Assembly (NCBI RefSeq): GCF_001425355.1
Contig: NZ_LMQN01000015.1
Location: 481,862-545,861 of the forward strand
From: Chryseobacterium sp. Leaf405
GTDB lineage: Bacteria; Bacteroidota; Bacteroidia; Flavobacteriales; Weeksellaceae
Direction: 5' to 3'
Length of the DNA: 64,000 bases
A program made the position numbers and the translations under genes. Under the pieces are notes generated by a model, which did not search any database, was not told the origin of the DNA, and saw nothing but the letters and a program-made list of their open reading frames with translations. The first letter of the stretch is position 1; each line of letters starts with the position of its first letter. Of the stretch, positions 36,861-45,622 are shown in pieces.

Positions 36861-36975
36861 AAAATTAAATTTTAAACAAAAATAACTTTTAAAAATTAAA
36901 GATTAAAGAATTTCAAAATTAAGATTAAAAAAAACTAACTCGACACTCATCATTTATAACTCAAAGACTATTTTG

Positions 36976-36983
36976 TATCTTTG
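36976..36983 (+). promoter_or_regulatory. -7 element of the ada-like/alkB operon
   Basis: TATCTTTG 109 nt before ATG 37093, followed at once by the 23-nt near-palindrome. A start near 36990 would give a leader of about 100 nt. Confidence 0.5.
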
Positions 36984-36984
36984 A

Positions 36985-37007
36985 ATAATTTTTTAAAGAA
37001 TTATTAT
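36985..37007. repeat. 23-nt near-palindrome, copy 2
   Basis: Exact copy of 12981-13003. Here it overlaps the predicted transcription start, a position suited to repression. Confidence 0.6.
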
Positions 37008-37092
37008 CATATTAATCAAGACTCAAACTTCGCAGGATTCGGATTTTTTCTGTGAATAATTCTTCGGAAATTTGTGAGGTAAATTTAATGTT

Positions 37093-37941
37093 ATGTCTAC
37101 ACAAGATCAGATAGATTACGAGAGGATTGCGAAAGCGATAGAATATATCCAGAGCAATTTTAAGCTTCAGCCAAGTTTGGATGAAGTGGCAGAAAAGATT
37201 AATCTGAGTCCGGCCCATTTCCAGAAAATGTTTTCTGATTGGGCAGGAACAAGTCCGAAGAAATTTTTACAGTTCATCAGTCTTGGGCATGCTAAAAATT
37301 TATTAAAGCAAGAAAAGGCGAGTTTATTTGATACGGCTTACGAGACAGGATTTTCAAGCACCAGCAGATTGCATGATCTGTTTGTGAAAATCGAAGGAAT
37401 GTCTCCGGCAGAATACAAAAACGGTGGAAAAAGTCTTACCATTAATTATAATTTTTCTGAAAGTCCTTTTGGGAAAATAATTACGGCTTCTACAGAAAAA
37501 GGAATCTGCTGGATGGCTTTTGAAAACGACAATAATAAAGCATTGGGAGATTTACATGCTAAATTTCCCAATGCTTCTTTTTTTGAAAAGCAGGATGAAT
37601 TTCAGAAAAATGCCTTGTCGATTTTCAATAAAGACTGGACAGAACTCAGCACCGTTAAGTTGCATTTAAAAGGTACTGATTTTCAGTTGAAAGTATGGGA
37701 AAGTCTTCTCACCATCCCCATGGGAAAATTATCAACCTACGGAAATTTAGCGGATAAAATCGGAAATCCTAATGCTTCACGAGCGGTCGGCACTGCGATT
37801 GGAAGTAATCCTGTGGCTTTTTTGATTCCCTGTCACCGTGTGATTCAGTCGTCCGGAAAAATTGGTGGTTATATGTGGGGAAGTGACAGAAAACAGCTGA
37901 TTATTGGCTGGGAAAGCTCAAAGATTTATTCTGATTTTTGA
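37093..37941 (+). CDS. Ada-like regulator: AraC HTH fused to methylated-DNA-cysteine methyltransferase
   Basis: A 282-residue fusion. An AraC-type HTH (about 8-110: LDEVAEKINLSPAHFQKMF, ETGFSSTSRLHDLF) precedes an O6-alkylguanine-DNA alkyltransferase (about 118-280) with active-site C247 in LIPCHRVIQSSGKIGGY. It lacks the N-terminal Zn-Cys4 methylphosphotriester domain of E. coli Ada, so sensing must differ. It repairs alkylated guanine and probably controls the alkylation response. alkB follows after 38 nt, which supports an alkylation-repair operon. Confidence 0.93.
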   Translation: MSTQDQIDYERIAKAIEYIQSNFKLQPSLDEVAEKINLSPAHFQKMFSDWAGTSPKKFLQFISLGHAKNLLKQEKASLFDTAYETGFSSTSRLHDLFVKIEGMSPAEYKNGGKSLTINYNFSESPFGKIITASTEKGICWMAFENDNNKALGDLHAKFPNASFFEKQDEFQKNALSIFNKDWTELSTVKLHLKGTDFQLKVWESLLTIPMGKLSTYGNLADKIGNPNASRAVGTAIGSNPVAFLIPCHRVIQSSGKIGGYMWGSDRKQLIIGWESSKIYSDF

Positions 37942-37979
37942 ACACGAATTTTTTCTCAAAATATTAAAATAAAACTCTT

Positions 37980-38591
37980 ATGCTCAACCTGTTCGAAGAT
38001 ATAACCGATTATCCCTTAAATCTCCTCTCCAATGACGGAACCGCTCACTATTACGGAAAAGTATTCTCCAAAGAAAAGTGTGATTTTTATTATGATTATT
38101 TAATCAATCAGATTCCATGGGAAAATGATGAAGCGATAATTTTCGGAAAATTAATTGTTACCAAAAGAAAAGTTGCCTGGTTTGGTGAGAAACCATTTGA
38201 ATATAGCTATTCAAAACGGACAAAATATGCAAAAATTTGGACTCCCGAATTATTAGAATTAAAACAGAAATGCGAAGAAGTAACAGGTGAAACTTACAAT
38301 TCCTGTTTGCTCAATTTATATCATGATGGGAGCGAAGGAATGGCTTATCACAGCGATGCAGAAAAAGATTTGAAAAAGCACGGAGCAATTGCCTCATTAA
38401 CTTTCGGAGCAGAAAGAAAGTTTGTATTTAAACATAAAATAACCAAAGAAAAAGTAGAAATATTGTTGGAAAACGGAAGTTTATTAGTTATGAAAGGAAC
38501 AACACAAGATCACTGGCTACACAGACTTCCACCGACTACAAAAGTGAAAACTCCAAGAGTAAATTTGACTTTCAGAACGATTGAACAATAA
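37980..38591 (+). CDS. alkB: alpha-ketoglutarate-dependent dioxygenase AlkB
   Basis: A 203-residue Fe(II)/2-oxoglutarate dioxygenase that removes alkyl groups from DNA or RNA bases. The metal ligands are H124 and D126 in YHSDAEK, and H181 in HWLHRLPPT; the Arg pair in RVNLTFR binds 2-oxoglutarate. The VAWFGEKPFEYSYS and SLTFGAERKF segments fit the ALKBH2/3-like bacterial group. It follows the Ada-like gene by 38 nt in the same operon. Confidence 0.93.
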   Translation: MLNLFEDITDYPLNLLSNDGTAHYYGKVFSKEKCDFYYDYLINQIPWENDEAIIFGKLIVTKRKVAWFGEKPFEYSYSKRTKYAKIWTPELLELKQKCEEVTGETYNSCLLNLYHDGSEGMAYHSDAEKDLKKHGAIASLTFGAERKFVFKHKITKEKVEILLENGSLLVMKGTTQDHWLHRLPPTTKVKTPRVNLTFRTIEQ

Positions 38592-38651
38592 CTTCATTAA
38601 AAGATCTGAACGCTTATTCCTACGGGATAACAAAATAGAGTCAGAATTAAA

Positions 38652-38690
38652 AAATAAAAAAGCTGTTCAATTGAACAGCTTTTTTATTTT
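38652..38690. terminator. bidirectional terminator
   Basis: AAAAAAGCTGTTCAA-TTGAACAGCTTTTTT arms between convergent alkB and the CocE-type hydrolase gene. Confidence 0.9.
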
Positions 38691-40548
38691 ACTTTAAAAC
38701 CTCAACCTCAATCGCTGAGTCCTCAAAAATCTTCAAAAACGCTTTTGTATAATCTTCCTTCGTTGCAAAATTCGGATTATCTAAGAATTTCTGTGGATTA
38801 ATAGCAAACAACGGAAACCATGTAGAAGAAATCTGAATCTGGATTTTATGTCCCTTTTTAAAAGTGTGAACCACGTCCTGTAATCTGAAATTCACAGCCG
38901 TTTTCTGATTCGGAACCAAAGCTTCAGCCTTTTCTCTTGAATTTCTAAATCTTGCAGGCATAATTTCACTTCTTACCATTTGATGATAATTCCCATAAAT
39001 CACGCCGTCTTTCTTTTCAACAGGCTTAAAATCTTCGGGATAAACGTCAATTAATTTGACTGCAAAATCTGCATCGGTGGAAGTGGAAGCGATATTTAAT
39101 TTAGCCATAATTTCTCCCGCAAAAGTCATATCATCCTTCAAAACATCTGTTGTGAATGTCAAAACATCAGGTCTTCCTTCTGCAAATCTTTGGTTTTCCG
39201 ACATATAATTTCTTGGGGTGAATCCGTTGAAATCTTTTAAATTATCAGAGCTTAAAACGGGATTGTTGGGATCACTGTAGTATTCTGAGAATCCTTGTCC
39301 AGCAGTATTTTTCAATGTTTCGTTGGCTAAATAGAAATTAACTTTCTGCCCTTCTTTTGGAGGATATGTTGCAAATTCTCTCCATTGTTTTGCACCTGTG
39401 TCATACATCAATGCTTCGGGTAAATCTGCATCCTGCTTTGTATTTCCTTTTAAATAATGATTGAAAAATTTCGTCTCAATATTTTTCTGATAATACGTCG
39501 CGATGCTATCTCCAAAATAAATTTCATTATGGAAATGTTTTCCTTGCTCGTATGCCCAGGCTCCATGAGAAAAAGGTCCCATCACGATTGTATTTTTAGC
39601 TTTCGGACTTGTTTTTTCGATTGTTTTGTAAATATTTAATGGTCCAGATAAATCTTCTGCATCAAACCATCCACCAACAGTCATTACCGCATGATTTACG
39701 TTCTTAAGATGAGGTAACAGACTTCTTTTTTGCCAGAATTCATCATAGTTTGGGTGATTCATAATTTCTGTCATGAAGAAATTATTTTTGTAATATTTAT
39801 CATAACCGTCTTTCAACGTTCCCATGTCTCTGTAGAATTTTAGACCATCTTCCGAAGTGGTTTTAATCATAGAATCCGAATACCATGCTTTATTTTCAGG
39901 CTTTGTTTTCTGAACCCCGAACACGGGGAAAGTTCTGAAATAGGCTAACATAAATCTTCCATTGTGAAGAAAATCGTCATTCCAGAAATCTGAGATCGGC
40001 GCTTGTGGAGAAGATGCGACCAAAGCAGGATGTTGCGCTAAAATCCCAACAGCCGTGTAAAATCCCGGATATGAAGTTCCGTATTGACCGACTTTGCCGT
40101 TGTTGTCTTTGATATTTTTAATTAACCAGTCGATAGTGTCGTAAGTGTCTGTGCTTTCATCAACATCTTTCTTGGTTTTATGATCAACCTGTGGTGTCAT
40201 ATTGGTAAAAGTTCCTTCACTCATGTACCTTCCGCGAACATCCTGAAATACAAAAATATATTTATCCTTCATTAAATATTGGTTCGGACCCAATTTAGTT
40301 CTATATTCAGTTTCGCCGTAAGGAGCAATGCTGTAGCAGGTTCTCTGCATCAAAAACGGATATTTATTTTTATTGGAAATGTCTTTCGGAATATAAACCG
40401 AAGTGAAAAGTTTCGTTCCGTCACGCATCGGAATATACATTTCTTTTTTAATAAAATTGTCTTTTACAAAAGTGTCAGGTTGCTGCTGAGTCTGCGAATT
40501 CCCAAAAGCAAACAGGAAAATAAGCAACATTGAAAAATGAATCTTCAT
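38689..40548 (-). CDS. CocE/NonD-family serine hydrolase (secreted)
   Basis: A 619-residue alpha/beta hydrolase with a signal peptide (about 1-18). Residues about 30-360 are the catalytic X-Pro dipeptidyl-peptidase-like domain with the nucleophile serine in GTSYPGF and MTVGGWFDAEDLSG near the acidic residue. Residues about 370-619 are the C-terminal jelly roll. The family includes glutaryl-7-ACA acylases and cocaine esterase; the natural substrate in flavobacteria is unknown, perhaps acyl esters or dipeptides. Confidence 0.92.
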   Translation of the reverse strand: MKIHFSMLLIFLFAFGNSQTQQQPDTFVKDNFIKKEMYIPMRDGTKLFTSVYIPKDISNKNKYPFLMQRTCYSIAPYGETEYRTKLGPNQYLMKDKYIFVFQDVRGRYMSEGTFTNMTPQVDHKTKKDVDESTDTYDTIDWLIKNIKDNNGKVGQYGTSYPGFYTAVGILAQHPALVASSPQAPISDFWNDDFLHNGRFMLAYFRTFPVFGVQKTKPENKAWYSDSMIKTTSEDGLKFYRDMGTLKDGYDKYYKNNFFMTEIMNHPNYDEFWQKRSLLPHLKNVNHAVMTVGGWFDAEDLSGPLNIYKTIEKTSPKAKNTIVMGPFSHGAWAYEQGKHFHNEIYFGDSIATYYQKNIETKFFNHYLKGNTKQDADLPEALMYDTGAKQWREFATYPPKEGQKVNFYLANETLKNTAGQGFSEYYSDPNNPVLSSDNLKDFNGFTPRNYMSENQRFAEGRPDVLTFTTDVLKDDMTFAGEIMAKLNIASTSTDADFAVKLIDVYPEDFKPVEKKDGVIYGNYHQMVRSEIMPARFRNSREKAEALVPNQKTAVNFRLQDVVHTFKKGHKIQIQISSTWFPLFAINPQKFLDNPNFATKEDYTKAFLKIFEDSAIEVEVLK

Positions 40549-40693
40549 TACATAAAATTTGATGCTAATTTAGAGAAAAAATCATTGTTATATTTGAGAT
40601 ACTAATAAAACTAAAATCACTAATAGTTTAAAGAAACCTTAATGATCAAAACTGGGAAAAATTTCGCTATTTTGGCACATTCATTTAAATCTT

Positions 40694-41485
40694 ATGAGAA
40701 AAATATTTTTATTCTTTATCGTATTTTTATCAGTCATTGCCAACGCTCAAACCCGAATCAATTATATTTTACAAATTAGATATCCTGATAAAACTGAAAA
40801 GAAATTCAGTATGAACTTAGATATTCAGGATGATTTGGTTTCTTTTTATGATGAAGAACTACTAAAAGGAATGATTAAGGCATCAAAATCAAATCAATTG
40901 GTTTTTCATCATACAAAGACAAAAGAAAATCATTTAATAGTTTTCACTTTCGAAACGCAACCTTTCAAAATACAATCCACCAATAAAATAAATTGGGAAT
41001 TGGTTAATGAATTTAAACAGATTAATCAATATAAACTCCAAAAGGCAACTGTTACATTTGGTGAAAGAAAATGGACGGCATGGTTTTGTCCTGAAATTAA
41101 TATCATGGAAGGACCTTATAATTTCAGAGATTTGCCCGGGCTTATTTTTGAACTCACAGACAGCGAAAATATTTTTGTTTACACTCTTACAGGAATTGAA
41201 AAGTTTAAAAAAGATACAAAGAAATTGAATTTTGATTTAGATAAAACACAGAATATCACTTGGGAAAAGTATAATAAACTAATGACTGATTTCTTTGAAA
41301 ACCCATTTTTGAAACAGAGAACACAATTGTCAAACGGTATTGAACTTAATGTGGATGATAAAGATGTTAAAGTTCAGGATTTGAATAAAATGACTTCCGA
41401 CTTTCAAAAAAGTTTAAAAATGACCTTTCCGCCAGCAATTGAACTGGATAATTTTTCTTTTTATAAGTATAAAATTTTACAGTAA
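40694..41485 (+). CDS. GLPGLI family protein
   Basis: A 263-residue secreted protein (signal peptide MRKIFLFFIVFLSVIANAQ). It has the family motif as DLPGLIFELTD (about 153-163), preceded by AWFCPEINIMEGPYNF. GLPGLI proteins are a Bacteroidota-specific family of unknown function, often in several copies and near TonB-dependent receptors; here one lies convergent on the next gene. A second copy is at 59864. It starts from its own promoter region and ends at a terminator. Confidence 0.88.
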   Translation: MRKIFLFFIVFLSVIANAQTRINYILQIRYPDKTEKKFSMNLDIQDDLVSFYDEELLKGMIKASKSNQLVFHHTKTKENHLIVFTFETQPFKIQSTNKINWELVNEFKQINQYKLQKATVTFGERKWTAWFCPEINIMEGPYNFRDLPGLIFELTDSENIFVYTLTGIEKFKKDTKKLNFDLDKTQNITWEKYNKLMTDFFENPFLKQRTQLSNGIELNVDDKDVKVQDLNKMTSDFQKSLKMTFPPAIELDNFSFYKYKILQ

Positions 41486-41491
41486 ATTAAT

Positions 41492-41528
41492 TAAAAAAAA
41501 CAGCCGGAAATAATTTTCCGGCTGTTTA
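41492..41528. terminator. bidirectional terminator
   Basis: AAAACAGCCGGAAA-TAA-TTTTCCGGCTGTTT between the convergent GLPGLI and receptor genes. Confidence 0.88.
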
Positions 41529-41545
41529 GATATTGGTAATGATAT

Positions 41546-44299
41546 TTATTTCATTTTCTTTCCTGCAAATTTATTAAGTTTCATCGTCAATGAAAACATC
41601 ACATAACGTTTCAAAATAAGATCTTCACGGTCTTCAAAATAGGCATTGGAAATCGTTCTTCTAACGCTTTGATTTTGGTTCAGGACGTCATAAACTTTCA
41701 CTTTTGCAGTTAATTGTTTGTCGAAGAATGAATATCCTACACTTGTATTCCAGAAATAGAAATCTCTTTTGAAACCTGGGGCAATATTGGAAGTTGTATT
41801 GTATTCAAAATCATTTCCTATAACCAGTCTGCTTTTTAAAATATAATTGGTAAGCTCAAGTTTCAAGGTCTGATTGTTTGTGTTTACCTCATCAATGCTG
41901 TAATTTTCATATTTTGATAAATTATAGTTTAATGAATAAGACGGTTTTATGGTGAATTTGTCCTTAATTTCATACGTAAGGTTGAATCCAGGACTGAAAG
42001 TATAATAATTACTAACATATTCCTGACTATTAATGAACCCTTTGCTTAGAGAATACATCATATTAAATCTTGGATTAATAGTAAGTTTATTTTCTTTCCA
42101 TTTAAATGTTTTACTGAAGCTTCCTCCCAAATTGAAATATTTATTTCCGCTTACATTCGCATAAGTAATATGTTGTTTTCCGTCTGCATCATAATATGAA
42201 TAATTTATAATATCATTGTCCTTATATGTAAATCCTACATTCAGGTAATAATTGATGTTTTTTACCATATTATAATTACTGAAATAAAGATAAGTCATAT
42301 TGCTCCAAGCACTTTTCAGATCAGGATTTCCTTCATAGGTAACCAAAGGATTTGAAAAATCTACATAAGGCGAAAGCTGTTCTGCCGTAGGAATTGTATT
42401 ATCTGAAAAATGGTACAAACTCAGTCTTTTATTTTGAGTAAACTGATATTGACCACCTAAATTATATTTTGGAAGTACAAAATTCTTCTGAAGTTCGTAT
42501 TGCTGACCGTTAAAACCAGAATTTACATTCATATCAGAAAATTCTGCACTTATCGATCCCCAGGCATTTATTTTCTTTTTATTGATTGCAAAAGATAATT
42601 CGGGTGCAATTTGGTTGATTTTCTGATTCATACTGTTGGAAAGAAGCGAATTATAAGTTGTGTATTCACCGCTGTTATCATTAAAATCATTAACATCTCT
42701 CAGGTTTCTGAAAATCTGCGAATTATACTGCAGCTCCAAACTGATAGTGGCAGAATCTGAGATGGGTTCTGTATATCCCGCACTGAAAAGGTAATTGGAG
42801 CTTTGTTCTTTTTTTCTGGAAAGCTGATTTCTGTTATCTGCACTTTGATCAAATGTGGTTTGAGATCTGTTTAAATTATCAGTGTTAGATTCAGAAATTG
42901 AACTGTTCATATTGGCGTAGGCAACTCTTCCTTTTTTTCTGAACTTTTTAGACAAATAAATGTTGGGATTAAAAGAGTTATTTTCAGAATCCGAACTTGT
43001 GTAAGAGTTACTTTCGTTAAGAAGTATATTGTCTCTGAAAGTGGATGATTTTGAATTATTAAAACTAAAACCCTCAGATCTTGAAAAAGACGGAGAAAAA
43101 TAAATACTTGTCAGAGAATCCAATCGTACTCTTGCTGCAATATCAAAATTATATTGTCTTGATTCATTCTCACCATTACTTTCCGAATCGGTTTTTAAAG
43201 TATAATCCGGAAGCAAAGTAGTTCGTGAAACTTTTGATTTTGTTTCCAGATTGTTATTAAGGTGAATTAAACTAAGATTCTCTAAATCTGCATCTTTCCC
43301 GAATTTATCACTGTAGTTAAAACCAACTGTTGTAGATCTTTGAATACCTTTGTTATTATTTCCCTGCACATAATATGTTGAACTTCCATTTCTTACCACC
43401 GATGATCCCTGCATAATCCACGAATTTCTTCCTCGTCCCATACTGTCGAAAATTTCATCATTAGAAAACCCCTGAGAATTGATATTATTGGATGAAGCGA
43501 GTAAACTAAGTTTAGTATCATTTTTAAAATAACTTAAAAGTGCGCTGCCTTCATATCTTTTATCCGAACCATAACCGGCTGTAAGTCTTGAGAGAAAACC
43601 TTTGTTTTTCTTTTCATCAATATTAAAATTAATGGTTGCATTATTCGATTTTGCCGTTGTTCCGGATAATTCTTCCTCTTTGGTTTTTGTCGTAGTAAAC
43701 TGAATATTTTTGATAATATCAGCAGGAAGATTTTGTAAAGCAATTTTTCCGTCTTTATCAAAAAATGGTTTCCCATTGATCATAATTTGATCGACTTCCT
43801 TTCCGTTTACAGTAATTTTCCCTTCATTATTGATTTCTACGCCTGGAATTTGTTTTAAAAGTTCCTCAATTTTACTGTCGGGACGAACTTTTATCGCTGA
43901 AGCATTAAACTCAATTGTATCTTTTTTAATCTTTACAGGCGAAACCGTAATTTTTACTTCTTCAATATTGGAAACCAGATTTTTTTCAAGCTCAATTTTT
44001 CCTAAAGAAAATGATTTATCTATTTTTTCGAAGCTTTTAGAATAAGAAATTGATTTCTCAGCGTCCACTTTCAGAACTGTAGGTTCTTTTAATTCGTCTG
44101 TTTTCAATGCAAATTTACCGTCTCGGTTGGTTGCGGTGTAATTCACAATAGATGAATCTTTTTGTTTTAGGAGATAAACCGTCGCATTTTCAATTGGTTT
44201 TTTTTCAAAGTTGAGAACTTCTCCGTCAATATTTAATTTTTGAGCATTCAGAATTACGAAATTGAACGCTAATACCAGCAGCAATACTATTTTCCTCAT
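41546..44299 (-). CDS. outer-membrane beta-barrel receptor (TonB-dependent receptor-like)
   Basis: A 917-residue protein. The signal peptide (MRKIVLLLVLAFNFVILNAQ) is followed by a carboxypeptidase-regulatory-like beta-sandwich (about 25-95), a plug domain (about 130-225: KIEELLKQIPGVEINNEGKITVNGKEV), and a long barrel rich in Asn/Ser/Tyr strands. It belongs to the 'outer membrane beta-barrel family' of CarboxypepD_reg-plug-OmpL fusions. No SusD partner is adjacent, so it is not a standard SusCD pair. ATG 44299 is chosen for the signal peptide; an upstream in-frame start would add 17 residues. Ligand unknown. Confidence 0.9.
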   Translation of the reverse strand: MRKIVLLLVLAFNFVILNAQKLNIDGEVLNFEKKPIENATVYLLKQKDSSIVNYTATNRDGKFALKTDELKEPTVLKVDAEKSISYSKSFEKIDKSFSLGKIELEKNLVSNIEEVKITVSPVKIKKDTIEFNASAIKVRPDSKIEELLKQIPGVEINNEGKITVNGKEVDQIMINGKPFFDKDGKIALQNLPADIIKNIQFTTTKTKEEELSGTTAKSNNATINFNIDEKKNKGFLSRLTAGYGSDKRYEGSALLSYFKNDTKLSLLASSNNINSQGFSNDEIFDSMGRGRNSWIMQGSSVVRNGSSTYYVQGNNNKGIQRSTTVGFNYSDKFGKDADLENLSLIHLNNNLETKSKVSRTTLLPDYTLKTDSESNGENESRQYNFDIAARVRLDSLTSIYFSPSFSRSEGFSFNNSKSSTFRDNILLNESNSYTSSDSENNSFNPNIYLSKKFRKKGRVAYANMNSSISESNTDNLNRSQTTFDQSADNRNQLSRKKEQSSNYLFSAGYTEPISDSATISLELQYNSQIFRNLRDVNDFNDNSGEYTTYNSLLSNSMNQKINQIAPELSFAINKKKINAWGSISAEFSDMNVNSGFNGQQYELQKNFVLPKYNLGGQYQFTQNKRLSLYHFSDNTIPTAEQLSPYVDFSNPLVTYEGNPDLKSAWSNMTYLYFSNYNMVKNINYYLNVGFTYKDNDIINYSYYDADGKQHITYANVSGNKYFNLGGSFSKTFKWKENKLTINPRFNMMYSLSKGFINSQEYVSNYYTFSPGFNLTYEIKDKFTIKPSYSLNYNLSKYENYSIDEVNTNNQTLKLELTNYILKSRLVIGNDFEYNTTSNIAPGFKRDFYFWNTSVGYSFFDKQLTAKVKVYDVLNQNQSVRRTISNAYFEDREDLILKRYVMFSLTMKLNKFAGKKMK

Positions 44300-44424
44300 T
44301 AAATTTAGGTTATTAGAATCACAAAAATATAAAAAAAACTTCCCCTTCACGGGACTTGTTAAGTTAAATAGAGTTAATGTTTTCGTCTGAACTTATAATT
44401 AATAAATAAATATTTCATTTAAAA

Positions 44425-44458
44425 ACAAAAACACCCCTTAATAGAGATGTTTATTTTT
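44425..44458 (-). terminator. possible terminator after the SH3 gene
   Basis: On the minus strand AAACATCTCT and GGGGTGTTTTT pair with G-U wobbles; it is followed by T residues. Confidence 0.4.
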
Positions 44459-44483
44459 AGATAAAAGTTAAATTCTGTTTGAA

Positions 44484-44903
44484 TTAAGCTCTTAAATATC
44501 TTGCATAGGCATAACCTTCCTGCCCGTCGTCAGTTTTCACTTTCCACCAGTCGTCAGAAGTTTGCTCTACTAAAGTTACCGAAGCACCTTTCGCAGCTTT
44601 TCCAACAACAGCGGCATCGGTAGAAGGCTCTTGTCTGATGTTTAAATTGGAGTCATCTGTTGCAACAGTAAGTGCTGAACCCGCAGCAAGACCGGCAACC
44701 TGAACGTCAATGTTAATATCTGATGCAGAATAAGTAGAGTCAATAGCTCCTAAAGCATTCCAAACTGCATCTTTTGCAGCGGTATTTGAAGCACTTCCTG
44801 AAACATACAGAATTCCATCTTGTTCCTGAACTTGTAACCCTGAAATTCCTGCAGACTGAGCAGCAGAAACTACGCTTGAATATTTGTCTTGTAATGTGCT
44901 CAT
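44484..44903 (-). CDS. BON-like and SH3-domain protein
   Basis: A 139-residue protein without signal peptide. Residues about 1-65 (YSSVVSAAQSAGISGLQVQEQDGILYVSGSA) resemble a BON-type unit; residues about 75-139 are a bacterial SH3 domain (LNIRQEPSTDAAVVGKAAKGASVTLVE...WWKVKTDDGQEGYAYARYL). Bacterial SH3 domains bind peptidoglycan or peptides. The gene starts 2 nt after the BON lipoprotein stop, so they are an operon. The lack of a signal peptide is odd for an SH3b protein: it may be exported with its partner or stay in the cytoplasm. Confidence 0.85.
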   Translation of the reverse strand: MSTLQDKYSSVVSAAQSAGISGLQVQEQDGILYVSGSASNTAAKDAVWNALGAIDSTYSASDINIDVQVAGLAAGSALTVATDDSNLNIRQEPSTDAAVVGKAAKGASVTLVEQTSDDWWKVKTDDGQEGYAYARYLRA

Positions 44904-44905
44904 TG

Positions 44906-45400
44906 TTATTTTTTTACAGTGTAATTATAATTTACTTTTCCAACTTTCAAAGCATCTACAGATTCTTTTACTTTTCTTGCATCTGTAGCAGAAACGGTTC
45001 CTGTAAGCGTTAATTCCCCGTTTACTACTTCTACTTTTACTCCGGGAATATCTTTTACTGCATCTTTTACTTTTTGCTGAACTTCAGGCGCAATAGCCGA
45101 AGTTGTTTCAACTGGTGGCGGAGGTGGTGGAGTTGAAGCAACAGTTGCCATATCCATAACATCTTTTACACCGTTAATGGCTTTTAGATTCTTAATCATT
45201 GCATCTTTTGCTTCCTGAGATTCGAAAGTTCCACTTAAATGAGCAACACCGTCTTTTACTTCTACAGAAGCACTGGGATTTGTTGTTACAACAGTTGTAG
45301 CCTGAGTTTGAAGGTCGGCATCAGAAACTTTCTTTTTACAAGAAACTGCCCCGAAAGACACAGCTACAGCCAATGCAGCCATTGCGATAGTTTTTTTCAT
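44906..45400 (-). CDS. BON-domain lipoprotein
   Basis: A 164-residue lipoprotein (lipobox AVSC; C21 lipidated). Two BON domains (about 30-85 and 105-162) share the pattern VSDADLQ...VEVKDGVAHLSGTF and KVEVVNGELTLTGTV, linked by a PPPPPP stretch. BON domains bind membranes or other envelope proteins. It is followed closely by the SH3/BON protein gene. A role in envelope stress or attachment is likely, as for osmotically induced BON proteins, but this is inference. Confidence 0.9.
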   Translation of the reverse strand: MKKTIAMAALAVAVSFGAVSCKKKVSDADLQTQATTVVTTNPSASVEVKDGVAHLSGTFESQEAKDAMIKNLKAINGVKDVMDMATVASTPPPPPPVETTSAIAPEVQQKVKDAVKDIPGVKVEVVNGELTLTGTVSATDARKVKESVDALKVGKVNYNYTVKK

Positions 45401-45574
45401 AGTTGTATATTTATTAATGTTGTTAATACAGGTAAATGTAATAATAAAATGTATACCAAAAGAATAAATAAATGATAAATAGACGAAAATTTTTTCACAA
45501 TGTTTTGTAAGTCAAAATGTTATTTATAAAATGTGTTTGATTTAACATAATATAAATCTTGATAAAATGAAATA

Positions 45575-45603
45575 TTGTACCAACTGTAAAAATATTATAT
45601 TTG
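45575..45603 (+). promoter_or_regulatory. promoter of the symporter gene
   Basis: TTG at 45575-45577, an 18-nt spacer and TATATTTG at 45596-45603, 19 nt before the ATG. Confidence 0.62.
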
Positions 45604-45622
45604 CGAAACTTGAATTATTGAT

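Noticed and set aside
42000..44299. SusC of a SusCD pair
   Set aside because: No SusD-like lipoprotein gene is adjacent and the N-terminal domain order fits the general outer-membrane receptor family instead.
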